A DNA stretch of 64,000 bases from Alteraurantiacibacter hainanensis (GTDB taxonomy: Bacteria; Pseudomonadota; Alphaproteobacteria; Sphingomonadales; Sphingomonadaceae). The notes under the pieces were generated by a model that was given only the letters and a program-made list of their open reading frames with translations, had not been told where the DNA came from and searched no databases. Shown in pieces: positions 52,781 to 61,348 of this stretch. Location of the stretch: assembly GCF_036321025.1 (NCBI RefSeq), contig NZ_JAZAPB010000001.1, forward strand, positions 1,302,001 through 1,366,000. Direction: 5' to 3'. A program made the position numbers and the translations under genes. Each line of letters begins with the position of its first letter. The stretch's first letter is position 1.

Positions 52781-53310
52781 TGGCTACCGAAGAGAAGAAC
52801 ACCGCCAGCGACCTGTCCGAACTGAAGGACGTCGTGGGCGATGCGCCCGCGGCCGACGCTGCTGCCGGCGAAGGTGAAACCGCCGCTCCCGCCGCGCCGC
52901 TGCGTGAGCAGGAACTGGACGCCCAGGGCCGCGCCTACGCCACCGGCCGCCGCAAGGACGCCACCGCCCGCGTGTGGATCAAGCCCGGCTCCGGCAAGGT
53001 CACCGTCAACGGCAAGGACCAGGAAGTCTACTTCGCACGTCCGACGCTGCGTCTGGTGATCAACCAGCCCTTCACGATCTCCGACCGCGAAGGCCAGTAC
53101 GATGTCGTCGCGACCGTTACCGGCGGCGGCCTTTCCGGCCAGGCCGGTGCGGTGAAGCACGGCATCAGCCAGGCGCTGAGCAAGTTCGAGCCGGCACTGC
53201 GCTCGACGATCAAGACCGCAGGCTTCCTCACCCGCGACAGCCGCGTGGTGGAACGCAAGAAGTACGGCCGTGCCAAGGCACGTCGCAGCTTCCAGTTCTC
53301 GAAGCGCTAG
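52780..53310 (+). CDS. rpsI: 30S ribosomal protein S9 with acidic N-terminal extension
   Basis: 176 aa against about 130 in E. coli. The conserved S9 core starts near residue 50 at YATGRRKDATARVW and ends with the typical basic tail KKYGRAKARRSFQFSKR reaching the P site. The first roughly 48 residues are Ala/Glu/Asp-rich and probably disordered; similar extensions occur in relatives (recollection). Followed by an intrinsic terminator at 53348. Confidence 0.97.
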   Translation: MATEEKNTASDLSELKDVVGDAPAADAAAGEGETAAPAAPLREQELDAQGRAYATGRRKDATARVWIKPGSGKVTVNGKDQEVYFARPTLRLVINQPFTISDREGQYDVVATVTGGGLSGQAGAVKHGISQALSKFEPALRSTIKTAGFLTRDSRVVERKKYGRAKARRSFQFSKR

Positions 53311-53347
53311 GTTTCAGACACGAGTTTCCTCGACGGAGGAAAATGCG

Positions 53348-53379
53348 AAGGGCGGCCCCCACGAAGGGTCGCCCTTTTT
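53348..53379 (+). terminator. Intrinsic terminator after rpsI
   Basis: AAGGGCGGCC and GGTCGCCCTT form a 10-bp stem (one G-T pair) around an 8-9 nt loop. The run CCCTTTTTG follows, 38 bp after the rpsI stop. Confidence 0.85.
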
Positions 53380-53437
53380 GCGCTGGCGCAGCAAATGGCG
53401 CAAGTTCCCCGAATTCTTCACGGAGGGGAGCGATTCG

Positions 53438-54367
53438 ATGCGACTTCTGTGCCTTGCCACCCTGGCCCTTGCGGGCTGTTCCACGGTTCCGGAACCGGTT
53501 GCTTCAACCAACGGCATCATCGATGCCCACCGCCACGCCTTCGAACAGGGCATGCCCGGCGACACCGCCGCGCAGACGACGGAGCGCATGGATGCCCACG
53601 GCATCGGAATCTCGGCAATTCATTTTGCAACGCGCGAAACCTACGAGGAATGGGGACGCGGTTACGAAGACCGCTTTCTCAAGGGCGTATCCTTTCCTTG
53701 CTGGCGCGATGGTTCCGGCGAGTGGTTCGCGTGCCAGTGGGACGGTGCGGCCTATCCCGACCTCGAGTGGCTGCGCGACGAGGCCGAAGCAGGCCGCCTG
53801 ACCCATCTTGGCGAACTCGGCTTCGTCTATGCGGGCACGCATCCCGCCGATCCGGAAATGATGCCCTACTGGGACTTCGCCGCCGAATTCGATCTGCCCG
53901 TCATGGTCCACGTCAACCGCGGGCCGCCTCCCGACGGAGGCATGCGGGCGAGGGGCTGCTGTCCGAACTTCGATAGCGACATGGGCCATCCCGACCTTCT
54001 GCGCCCCATCCTGGAGCGCCATCCCGATCTTCGCATCGTGCTGCAGCACTTCGGATTTCCGCCGATGCCGATGTTCGACAACATCGGCTACGTGGAGGAG
54101 AGCTTCGCCCTGCTTCACGACTATCCCAATGTCATGGTCGACATGACCGCGTTCCAGTCTGTGCCGTTCGTCAGCGCCGAGCAGCACGCCGCGGTCGTCC
54201 GCCGCATGCAAGAGGAGGGTCTGCTCGATCGCCTGCTGTTCGGAACGGATGGCTGGCCGGAAGCCGAGATCATCGCTCGCTACCGGGCGATGGATTTCCT
54301 CAGCGATTCAGAGAAAAGGGCGATCTTCCACGACAATGCGCAGCGGATATTCCCCACGCGAAACTAG
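53438..54367 (+). CDS. Amidohydrolase family lipoprotein
   Basis: Predicted lipoprotein of 309 aa (LCLATLALAGC lipobox, Cys14) with an amidohydrolase-2 TIM barrel. The metal/active-site motif IIDAHRHAFEQG (HxH) is followed by GELGFVYAGTHP, FDLPVMVHVNRG, RHPDLRIVLQHFG and LLFGTDGWPEAE with the conserved Asp. The family hydrolyses or decarboxylates small carbonyl compounds; substrate unknown. The ATG follows GGAGGGGAG. The stop overlaps the convergent response-regulator stop in a shared CTAG. Confidence 0.87.
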   Translation: MRLLCLATLALAGCSTVPEPVASTNGIIDAHRHAFEQGMPGDTAAQTTERMDAHGIGISAIHFATRETYEEWGRGYEDRFLKGVSFPCWRDGSGEWFACQWDGAAYPDLEWLRDEAEAGRLTHLGELGFVYAGTHPADPEMMPYWDFAAEFDLPVMVHVNRGPPPDGGMRARGCCPNFDSDMGHPDLLRPILERHPDLRIVLQHFGFPPMPMFDNIGYVEESFALLHDYPNVMVDMTAFQSVPFVSAEQHAAVVRRMQEEGLLDRLLFGTDGWPEAEIIARYRAMDFLSDSEKRAIFHDNAQRIFPTRN

Positions 54368-54741
54368 GTGGGTGCCGTTTCCAGCAGGGCGTCCACTTCG
54401 CGCGTCAGGCTTTCGATGGAGAGCGGTTTCGCCAGGTAGGCCTGCGCGCCTGCCTTGCGGATTTCCTCTTCGTCTCGCCGCCCGGCATAGGCGGTGATCG
54501 CCAGGATCGGGATGTGCTTCTTGGCCGGATCGCGCTTGATCTGACGGATAAGCTTGCGGCCCGAGACGTTGGGCAAATGGATATCCATGGTGATGATATC
54601 GGGCTCGAACGCCTCGACGGCGTCCATCACGCGCGCGCCATCGTCCACGAGCATCATCTCGTAGCCGCGCTGCTGGAAGACGGCCTCGTAGAACATGCGG
54701 TTCAGCAGGTCGTCTTCGACGATGAGGACTTTTGTCGCCAT
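54364..54741 (-). CDS. divK: Single-domain response regulator, DivK-like
   Basis: Receiver domain alone, 125 aa: VLIVEDDLLNRMFYEAVF with the acidic pair, phosphoacceptor Asp in DIITMDIHLPNVSG, Thr in AITAYAG and the invariant Lys in YLAKPLS. The NRMFYEAVFQQRGY and DIHLPNVSGRKLIRQIK stretches match alphaproteobacterial DivK, which controls polarity and the CtrA pathway. pleD, often downstream, is absent here, so the symbol is tentative. Confidence 0.82.
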   Translation of the reverse strand: MATKVLIVEDDLLNRMFYEAVFQQRGYEMMLVDDGARVMDAVEAFEPDIITMDIHLPNVSGRKLIRQIKRDPAKKHIPILAITAYAGRRDEEEIRKAGAQAYLAKPLSIESLTREVDALLETAPT

Positions 54742-54919
54742 ATCGGGACTTTACGCCTGAGTCGGCGAAATCGGTCCATCGCCTGCGACCAAACGCCGCG
54801 AAAAGGCGGCAGGATGCGCGGTTCTGCCCCTATTCGTCTCGGCAAATCCCCACAGCTTCATCCGAAGAAGCACTGGCGATGCTGCCAACTCCCGTTTCAC
54901 GCTCGTGCGTCGAAGAGCC

Positions 54920-55777
54920 TCAGCGAACGGGCGGATCCGTGCGCGGCACCTGGCCGACCGGGGCAACGGGCTCGCCCGGCTCGCGCGGTGGCTTCGCATC
55001 CTCGGGGACATCCTCGATCATCATGTCAGACGTCTCGATATCGGCGAGGTTGCGCACGCAGACCTTCAGCCGCTCGCCATCCCAGGTCAGTTCATTGAAG
55101 CTGGGCGGGGTGGATCGCACGCGCTGCGACAGCGTGCCCGCGCCGATCATGCGCACCGAGCCGTGGACGGTTTCCTCCATGATGTCGAAGGCATCGTGGA
55201 CGTGGCCCGAAAGCACCGCCAGCACCGGGCGCTGCGCCAGTTCGTTCAGCGCCTTCTGCCCGTGCTTGGTCAGCGCCGTCCCCTGCGTTCCCACCTCCCG
55301 CAGCGGGTGATGGACCGTGACCAGCGCCTGCACGCCGTCCGGCAGGGCGTCGAGGGCCTTCAGGCAGCGGCCCAGCGCGGCATCGGTGACCCAGCCTTTC
55401 GACCAGTTGAGGCGCGGTTGCCAGCGGCGCACGGTCTTCAGCGGCACGATGGCAAGGCCGGGCAGGTCGATCTCCCGTTCCACCTTGTCGGATATGCCGC
55501 GAATGCGCTTGTAGGGATCGAAGAACCGCTCGATGGGATTGAAATAGGGCAGGTCGTGGTTGCCGACCTCCACCGTCACCGGCACGTCCAGCGCCTTTAT
55601 CCAGCTGCAGGCCGCCTCGAACTCGCGGCTGCGTGCCCGCATCGTCAGGTCGCCGGTGATGGCCACGGCATCGGGCCGCTTTTCGGCGATTTCCTGCATC
55701 ACCCAGTCGAGCGCGCGATTGTCTTCCAGGCCGAAATGGATGTCGGAGAGGTGGAACAGCAGCTTGCGATCAGTCAT
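54920..55777 (-). CDS. Metallophosphoesterase (cyclic-nucleotide phosphodiesterase type)
   Basis: Calcineurin-like phosphoesterase of 285 aa with all metal motifs: LSDIHFG (DxH), ITGDLTM (GD), VGNHDLP (GNHD), TVHHPLRE (H) and LSGHVHDA (GHxH). Resembles the class III cAMP phosphodiesterase/CpdA group, although substrates vary. The C-terminal 25 residues are Pro-rich. It overlaps the second DAGK gene by 8 nt, so the two are co-transcribed. Confidence 0.88.
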   Translation of the reverse strand: MTDRKLLFHLSDIHFGLEDNRALDWVMQEIAEKRPDAVAITGDLTMRARSREFEAACSWIKALDVPVTVEVGNHDLPYFNPIERFFDPYKRIRGISDKVEREIDLPGLAIVPLKTVRRWQPRLNWSKGWVTDAALGRCLKALDALPDGVQALVTVHHPLREVGTQGTALTKHGQKALNELAQRPVLAVLSGHVHDAFDIMEETVHGSVRMIGAGTLSQRVRSTPPSFNELTWDGERLKVCVRNLADIETSDMMIEDVPEDAKPPREPGEPVAPVGQVPRTDPPVR

Positions 55778-56624
55778 CGGCTGGCATCGCTAGCAGGTCC
55801 ACTTCACATGTCGACAGGGTGAACTGGGTCGGGTGCGTGGCAATCGCGGGTTCGCCGTCGAGCAGGACCCCGAAACCTGCACCGTGCACGCTCGCCAGCG
55901 TCACCTGTTGCTCGCTCCCGATGTGATCGTGCGGACCCTCGCGAAAATCGTGCTTTGCCAGCGCCAGCAGCTGGCTGGCGAACTCCGCGGTCGTCTCCGC
56001 GTGGTAGGCATAGAGATCGATCGCCGCGTCCTTGGGCTCAAGCAGCAGCAGGGGATAGCCCTCTTCCCGCCCGAGCGGCGGCCTGAGGCACCGCAGCGGC
56101 TCATCGCGCAACGTGCGAACGAAGGCCTCCTGCGCCTCGCTGGCCATTTCCAGGATATCCTGCTTGCGCATGGCTTCGCGCACCTCGTTCCAGCTGGTGC
56201 CCGGTCCGGCCAGCAGCCCGGCATAGGCATTGCCCAGCGGACTGGTGATGATGCCCGGCCGCCTGGCGACCAGCCGGCCCTCGCCGGCTGCGCGCAGAAC
56301 GTCATGCATGTCCCGATCGTCGAAAAGGCGATGGTAGAGCAGGTTCATCGTGCCGCCCGGCAACACCAGTACGGATCCGCTCCAGCCCGCCAGCGCATCG
56401 AGCGCGGTGTTCACGGTGCCGTCTCCGGCGAAAACCGTCACGATCTCGATACCGGCCGCATCCAGCATGGCGGGGGTAGGCAGATCGTCGGTGGGAAAAC
56501 TGCTGCGGTGCGCGACCCTGAAGCCGCAATCGGCGCAGCCGGATTCGATCGCTTCCAGCGCCTCGCGGTCGTTGGAGCCACTCGAATCGTTGTGCACCAG
56601 CCAGACTGGCCTGTCCTCCATCAT
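55770..56624 (-). CDS. Diacylglycerol kinase family (DAGKc) protein, copy 2
   Basis: Protein of 284 aa with the DAGK catalytic motifs FAGDGTVNTAL and VLPGGTMNLLYHRLF. It starts with a strand WLVHNDSSGSN, replacing the usual NP of the family's first motif. The C-terminal half is a beta-sandwich as in YegS. The FAGDGT motif has Ala in place of the first Gly of GGDGT, which may affect nucleotide binding. Sequence is distant from copy 1 at 4512. Start ATG 56624 (or 56621). Confidence 0.82.
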   Translation of the reverse strand: MMEDRPVWLVHNDSSGSNDREALEAIESGCADCGFRVAHRSSFPTDDLPTPAMLDAAGIEIVTVFAGDGTVNTALDALAGWSGSVLVLPGGTMNLLYHRLFDDRDMHDVLRAAGEGRLVARRPGIITSPLGNAYAGLLAGPGTSWNEVREAMRKQDILEMASEAQEAFVRTLRDEPLRCLRPPLGREEGYPLLLLEPKDAAIDLYAYHAETTAEFASQLLALAKHDFREGPHDHIGSEQQVTLASVHGAGFGVLLDGEPAIATHPTQFTLSTCEVDLLAMPADD

Positions 56625-56659
56625 GCTTTTGAAATCGCCGGAACTCCCGGCAGTTCCCG

Positions 56660-56932
56660 TCAGATACGCCGCGTGACCACGGCCCAGGCCGCCGCCGCAT
56701 TGATCGCGAAATAGGCTGCGTAGAGCCAGATCCAGTGCAGTTCCCCTGCGCGCGCGGCGTAGAAGGCGCCGCACAGCAAGCCGAATTCGAACAGCAGGCT
56801 GGAGATGCGTGCCGCCTGCAAGGTGCGCGTCGGCATGTCGGTGATCATGCGGTTTCCGCTATGGATCACCGCGCGGTGGCAGGCGAAATTGCCCATGCCC
56901 AGCAGGAAGGTGACGATCAGGGCCATGACCAT
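56660..56932 (-). CDS. Small membrane protein of unknown function
   Basis: About 90 aa with three hydrophobic helices (MALIVTFLLGMGNFACH, ISSLLFEFGLLCGAFYAA, IWLYAAYFAINAAAAWAVV). ATG at 56932 chosen because upstream in-frame sequence is basic and unconserved in appearance. It precedes the second DAGK gene by 35 bp on the same strand and may belong to that operon. No family recognised. Confidence 0.6.
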   Translation of the reverse strand: MVMALIVTFLLGMGNFACHRAVIHSGNRMITDMPTRTLQAARISSLLFEFGLLCGAFYAARAGELHWIWLYAAYFAINAAAAWAVVTRRI

Positions 56933-57080
56933 GGCTCTGCACGAACCATGCGCCTTAGGCAATCTGCGGTTGGTGGAGCCCCGTGTGCTCTTGGTCGGCG
57001 GCGAGGCCTGCTGGTCGATACGTCTAGCGCGCATGTCGACGGGTTGCGGCGTGGCCGATCGAACCGGCCTACATACCTAA

Positions 57081-57120
57081 TCGCACCGCAGCCGTTCCAG
57101 TCCCACCGGCTGCGGTGCGA
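57081..57120. repeat. Perfect 14-bp inverted repeat upstream of urcA
   Basis: TCGCACCGCAGCCG (57081-57094) and its exact complement (57107-57120) flank a 12-nt loop. It ends 44 bp before the urcA ATG. No T-run follows on either strand, so it is not a standard terminator; it may be a 5' UTR hairpin or a protein-binding site. Confidence 0.7.
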
Positions 57121-57164
57121 CCCCCCAGAGAAAATATTCGGGACATCAGGAGGAGGACACCGAG

Positions 57165-57482
57165 ATGTTGACCCGATCGTTCACCGCAGCCCTCGCCCTC
57201 GCTGGCGCCAGCCTCGCCATGACGCCGGCCGCAAACGCCGCCGAAGATGGCGAACACACCGTCGGCGTCGCCTACGACGATCTCGATCTGACGACGGCGG
57301 AAGGCAAGGAAGAGCTCGACCGCCGCATCGACCGCGCAGCCAAGGATGCCTGCGGTTTCGGCGAATCGCAGGTTGGTACCCGGATTCGCACCAGCGAGCA
57401 GCGTGACTGCTATCGCCAGGCCAAGCGCCAGCTGGATCGTCACCTCGCCCGTATCGTCGAGGATGCCCAGCGCGGAGGCTGA
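57165..57482 (+). CDS. UrcA family secreted protein
   Basis: Protein of 105 aa with a signal peptide ending ANAAED (about residue 26). The mature UrcA domain reads VGVAYDDLDLTTAEGKEELDRRI, then AAKDACGFGES and QRDCYRQAKRQLD, with the conserved pair of cysteines. Function unknown; the family is periplasmic and common in sphingomonads. AGGAGGAGG lies about 8 bp before the ATG, a very strong ribosome site. Flanked by a long hairpin upstream and an intrinsic terminator downstream, so it is a well-defined, probably highly expressed single-gene unit. Confidence 0.88.
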   Translation: MLTRSFTAALALAGASLAMTPAANAAEDGEHTVGVAYDDLDLTTAEGKEELDRRIDRAAKDACGFGESQVGTRIRTSEQRDCYRQAKRQLDRHLARIVEDAQRGG

Positions 57483-57503
57483 CCTCATGCCGGCCCCGCT
57501 GGA

Positions 57504-57539
57504 AGGGCGCCTTCCTCATCCCGGGAGGCGCCCTTTTTC
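57504..57539 (+). terminator. Intrinsic terminator after urcA
   Basis: AAGGGCGCCT (57504-57513) and AGGCGCCCTT (57527-57536) form a perfect 10-bp stem, with a T-run at 57535-57539. Confidence 0.9.
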
Positions 57540-57568
57540 GCGTCTGCAGGTAACGGGCCGGCGTCAGC

Positions 57569-58315
57569 CTAGCGCCCGGCCATCGCCTTCACCTTCTTGA
57601 GGTAGGTGCGGCCGATACGCAGTTCCTCGCCATCGGCCAGTTCGGCGCACCAGACACCCAGCCCTTCGTGCTTGAGACCGACGATGAAATCGCGGCGCAG
57701 GATGGTGCTGCGATGGATGCGGATGAACTTCTCGGGGTCCAGCTTCTCTTCCAGTCCGGCAATGGTCTGCAGGAGCAGGTAGCTCGTCTCGCCCACGTGC
57801 AGGCGCACGTAATCCCGCTCGGCATCGATGCGGAAGACCTCGGCCGCGTCGATGCGCAGCAGTTCGGAACGGTGCGGAACCCAGAATTCGCTGAGCCAGT
57901 GGCCATCCTCCTCCGCCGACCCGGAACCGCGTGCCTTGCGGGTCAGCGCCCGGTCGATCGCGCGCTCCAGGCGCTCGGTGGCGACGGGCTTGAGCACGTA
58001 GTCGATCGCTTCGAGGTCGAAGGCCTCCACTGCGAAATTCTCGTGCGCGGTCACGAAGATGACAGCCGGGGGCGTCGCGAGCTTGCTCGCCTCGCGGGCC
58101 ACCTGCAGGCCGTCCTTGCCCGGCATGGTCATGTCGAGCAGCAGCAGATCGGGGTTGAGCTTTTCCGACAGGCGCAGCGCGGATTCGCCGTCACTTGCGG
58201 TGCCGATCACGCGCAGTTTGGGAATCTCGGCGCACAGCACCTGCATGCGCTCGATCGCCAGCGGCTCGTCGTCGACGATCAGCGTTCGCAGGCTGGCATT
58301 CTCGTTGTCGTTCAT
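57569..58315 (-). CDS. LytTR-type response regulator, system 2
   Basis: Protein of 248 aa. Receiver domain: TLIVDDEPLAIERM, phosphoacceptor Asp in LLLLDMTMPGKDG, Thr in VTAHENF and Lys in YVLKPVATER. LytTR DNA-binding domain: FRIDAERDYVRLHVG, EKFIRIHRSTILRRDFIVGL and LRIGRTYLKKVK at the C-terminus. ATG at 58315 chosen, with GGGGGA about 9 bp upstream; a longer in-frame start at 58366 would overlap the kinase gene. Partner of the kinase at 58356. Confidence 0.93.
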   Translation of the reverse strand: MNDNENASLRTLIVDDEPLAIERMQVLCAEIPKLRVIGTASDGESALRLSEKLNPDLLLLDMTMPGKDGLQVAREASKLATPPAVIFVTAHENFAVEAFDLEAIDYVLKPVATERLERAIDRALTRKARGSGSAEEDGHWLSEFWVPHRSELLRIDAAEVFRIDAERDYVRLHVGETSYLLLQTIAGLEEKLDPEKFIRIHRSTILRRDFIVGLKHEGLGVWCAELADGEELRIGRTYLKKVKAMAGR

Positions 58316-58355
58316 GGTGTCGTTCGTCCCCCTCACGCTAACCCAATCGATCCGG

Positions 58356-59549
58356 TCAGGCTGCAACCCTATCCTTGATCCGCTTCAGCGGCATTCGAAG
58401 GTGCGTCGCATAACCGCCCGGTACCTGGCCGGAAACCACGATCGCCTCGTTGCCGAAACGCGCCTCCAGCCGCTCCCGCACATTCGTCAGGCCGATGCCG
58501 AAGCCGGGGCGGGTATCATCGCGATCCCCGGCGCCCTGGCCATTGTCGGACACGGTGACGACCAGCCGATCGTATTCCTCGCGGGCCGATAGCGTGATCG
58601 TGACCTGACCCGAAGAGGGCGCGACCGCGTGCTTCACGGAATTCTCGATCAGCGGCTGCAGGATCATGCCCGGGATCAGGGCATTCTCCAGGTCGTCGGG
58701 AATGTCGTAGGCGGTTCGCAGTCGCAGCGGGAAACGCACCGATTCGATGTCCAGGTACAGTTTCTGCAGGTGGATTTCCTCGCGCAGGGGCACATCGGAC
58801 GTCGGATCGTCGGCAAGGCTGCGGCGATAGAAGGTGCTGATCGTCTGGATCATCCGTTCCGCCGCCTCGGTCTTGTTGGTCAGCACCAGGGCCGACAGCG
58901 AGTTCAGCGTATTGAACAGGAAGTGCGGGTTCACCTGGTAGCGCAGCGACCGCAGTTCGGATGCCTTCGCGGCGTTGCGGAACTGCTGCTCGCGCCGCTC
59001 GGCATCGCGCGCCTTCTCGCCCGTGAGCAGAGCCAGGTAGAGCGCGCACCAGGCCAGCAGCATGAAATAGCGGCTGTAGGTGATCTCGATCAGCTGCGTG
59101 CGCGTGCTGACGGTGACGAGTTCGGACAGCCCTTCGAAAAGCTGCGAGTTGGAATCGTCGGATTCCGACGTGAAGCCGCGGGCCTGGACGAATTCCTGCA
59201 GCACCTTTTCATCGAGCGCGGCCTGCGCATCGGCAAAGATCACCCGGTTGGCCTGGGCGCTGAGCAGGGCGGCGGGCAGGGCGAACAGCAGCGCGGCGCA
59301 GATCTTCATCCACAGAGGTCTGCCATCGAAGGTGCGCAGGACCACCCAGAGCCCCAGCGTGATGAGGATGCCTACCGCCACGGACAGCAGGCGAAGGCCG
59401 ATCAGCTCGTTCGCCAGAGGCATTTCGAGCAGTTCGGCACGGGTCGTCACCAGCACGAAATAGGTGGCCCAGAGACCGACGACCGAAATGAGCACCGTGG
59501 CAAACGGTACGCGCGACGTGTGCGCTTCGGACTTTTCCGCGAAATTCAT
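58356..59549 (-). CDS. LytS/YehU-type sensor histidine kinase, system 2
   Basis: Membrane kinase of 397 aa. About four hydrophobic segments occur in the first 180 residues, with a hydrophilic, probably periplasmic loop between helices 3 and 4 (EFVQARGFTSESDDSNSQLF region). The phosphoacceptor region is LRYQVNPHFLFNTLNSL, the ATPase motifs IENSVKHAV, VSDNGQGAG and GIGLTNVRERL. Domain order matches system 1 at 18073, but the N-terminal sensing part is unrelated in sequence, so it senses something else. Confidence 0.92.
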   Translation of the reverse strand: MNFAEKSEAHTSRVPFATVLISVVGLWATYFVLVTTRAELLEMPLANELIGLRLLSVAVGILITLGLWVVLRTFDGRPLWMKICAALLFALPAALLSAQANRVIFADAQAALDEKVLQEFVQARGFTSESDDSNSQLFEGLSELVTVSTRTQLIEITYSRYFMLLAWCALYLALLTGEKARDAERREQQFRNAAKASELRSLRYQVNPHFLFNTLNSLSALVLTNKTEAAERMIQTISTFYRRSLADDPTSDVPLREEIHLQKLYLDIESVRFPLRLRTAYDIPDDLENALIPGMILQPLIENSVKHAVAPSSGQVTITLSAREEYDRLVVTVSDNGQGAGDRDDTRPGFGIGLTNVRERLEARFGNEAIVVSGQVPGGYATHLRMPLKRIKDRVAA

Positions 59550-59648
59550 CCCGCCGGTCTAGCGCAGCGCGATTAAGGCAACCAGTCCGCGCAGAGGTTT
59601 CCATCGAAACCGGTGTGTCATTGGTCGAACATGGAGGCGCTTCGGGCG

Positions 59649-61175
59649 CTATTTCGCGCCCAGAAACCCTTCCTCGCGGATCTTTTCGCGCCAGTGAAGC
59701 GGGGCGAGGGTGTGGACGTTGTTGCCCTGCGAATCGACCGCGACCGTCACCGGCATGTCCTTCACCATGAATTCGTAGATCGCTTCCATGCCCAGGTCCT
59801 CGAACCCGACGACCCTGGATTCCTTGATCGCCCGCGCCACGAGATAGGCCGCGCCGCCCGTTGCCATCAGGTAGGCGACCTTGAAGCGGCTGATCACCTT
59901 TACCGCGTCCTGACCCCGTTCGGCCTTGCCGATCATCGCCAGCAGGCCCTGATCGAGCATCATCTCGGTGAACTTGTCCATGCGGGTGGCCGTCGTCGGG
60001 CCGGCAGGGCCGACGACTTCGCCCATCACCGGATCGACCGGGCCGACGTAGTAGATCGCGCGGCCCCGGAAATCGACCGGAAGCTCCTCGCCGTTCTCCA
60101 GCATCTGCTGAATGCGCTTGTGCGCCGCATCGCGGCCGGTCAGCATCTTGCCGTTGAGCAGCAGCCGGTCGCCGATCTCCCAGCTCGCCACTTCCTCCGG
60201 CGTCAGGTTGTCGAGATCGACCCGCTTTGCCTCGGCATCGGGTTCCCACTGCACATCGGGCCAGGCGTCGAGATCGGGCTGCGGCAGGTAGGCGGGGCCG
60301 CTGCCGTCCAGGGTGACGTGCGCGTGCCTGGTGGCGGCGCAGTTCGGAATCATGCCCACGGGCTTGCCTGCCGCATGGCACGGCCAGTCCAGGATCTTGA
60401 CGTCGAGCACGGTGGAAAGCCCGCCCAGGCCCTGCGCACCCACGCCCTGCGCATTCACGGCGTCGAAGATGTCGATGCGCAACTGCTCGATATCGTTCTG
60501 CGCGCCGCGATGCTTCAGTTGGGCCATGTCGATCGGGTCCATCAGGCTCTGCTTGGCCAGCTTCAGGCAATGCTCCGCCGTGCCGCCGATGCCGATGCCC
60601 AGCATGCCCGGCGGACACCAGCCGGCACCCATCGAGGGAATCTGCTCCAGCACCCAGTCGACGATGTTGTCGCTGGGGTTCATCATCTTGAACTTCGACT
60701 TGTTCTCGCTGCCGCCGCCCTTGGCGGCCACGTCCACGCCCACGGTGTCGCCCGGAACCATCTCCACCGAAAGGACGCAGGGCGTATTGTCGCGCGTGTT
60801 GCGGCGGGTGAAGGCGGGATCCGCTAGGATCGAGGCGCGCAGCTTGTTGTCGGGATGGTTGTAGGCGCGACGCACGCCTTCATCGACGACTTCCTGCAGC
60901 GACTTGTCCGAAGCGAGACGGCAGTTCTGGCCCCATTTCAGGAACACGTTGACGATCCCGGTATCCTGGCAGATCGGGCGGTGGCCCTCGGCGCACATTC
61001 GGCTGTTGGTCAGGATCTGGGCGATGGCGTCCTTCGCGGCCGGACCCTGCTCCACCTTGTAGGCCTCTCCCAGCGCCTGGATGTAATCCATCGGATGGTA
61101 GTAGGAGATATACTGCAGGGCATCGGCGATCGTCTCGATCAGGTCCTCTTCCCGGATGGTGATCATGTCGCTCAT
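59649..61175 (-). CDS. fumA: Class I fumarate hydratase (Fe-S)
   Basis: Fe-S enzyme of 508 aa interconverting fumarate and malate in the TCA cycle. N-terminal alpha domain and C-terminal beta domain are fused, as in FumA/FumB. Cluster-ligand cysteines lie in RPICQDTGIV, MGAGWCPPGML and MIPNCAATRHAH. GPVDPVMGEVVGPAGPTTATRMD in outline marks the beta domain. ATG at 61175 was preferred to a longer in-frame start. The FumA/FumB/FumC symbol distinction is not meaningful here beyond class I. Its [4Fe-4S] cluster makes it a likely SUF client. Confidence 0.95.
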   Translation of the reverse strand: MSDMITIREEDLIETIADALQYISYYHPMDYIQALGEAYKVEQGPAAKDAIAQILTNSRMCAEGHRPICQDTGIVNVFLKWGQNCRLASDKSLQEVVDEGVRRAYNHPDNKLRASILADPAFTRRNTRDNTPCVLSVEMVPGDTVGVDVAAKGGGSENKSKFKMMNPSDNIVDWVLEQIPSMGAGWCPPGMLGIGIGGTAEHCLKLAKQSLMDPIDMAQLKHRGAQNDIEQLRIDIFDAVNAQGVGAQGLGGLSTVLDVKILDWPCHAAGKPVGMIPNCAATRHAHVTLDGSGPAYLPQPDLDAWPDVQWEPDAEAKRVDLDNLTPEEVASWEIGDRLLLNGKMLTGRDAAHKRIQQMLENGEELPVDFRGRAIYYVGPVDPVMGEVVGPAGPTTATRMDKFTEMMLDQGLLAMIGKAERGQDAVKVISRFKVAYLMATGGAAYLVARAIKESRVVGFEDLGMEAIYEFMVKDMPVTVAVDSQGNNVHTLAPLHWREKIREEGFLGAK

Positions 61176-61348
61176 CGATTCTGCACTCCTCTTGGTCGGG
61201 TCGCCCATAGTCGCAGCGAGCATTTGTCGTCAAAACGCTTTGCAGAGCCGATGGCGCAACGTGACGAATTGCGACAACCGGGCCATTGCCCGGCGGCGCA
61301 GCAATCCCTAAAGCAACACCCGTCCATGAAACACGAGAGTTCGACGCT

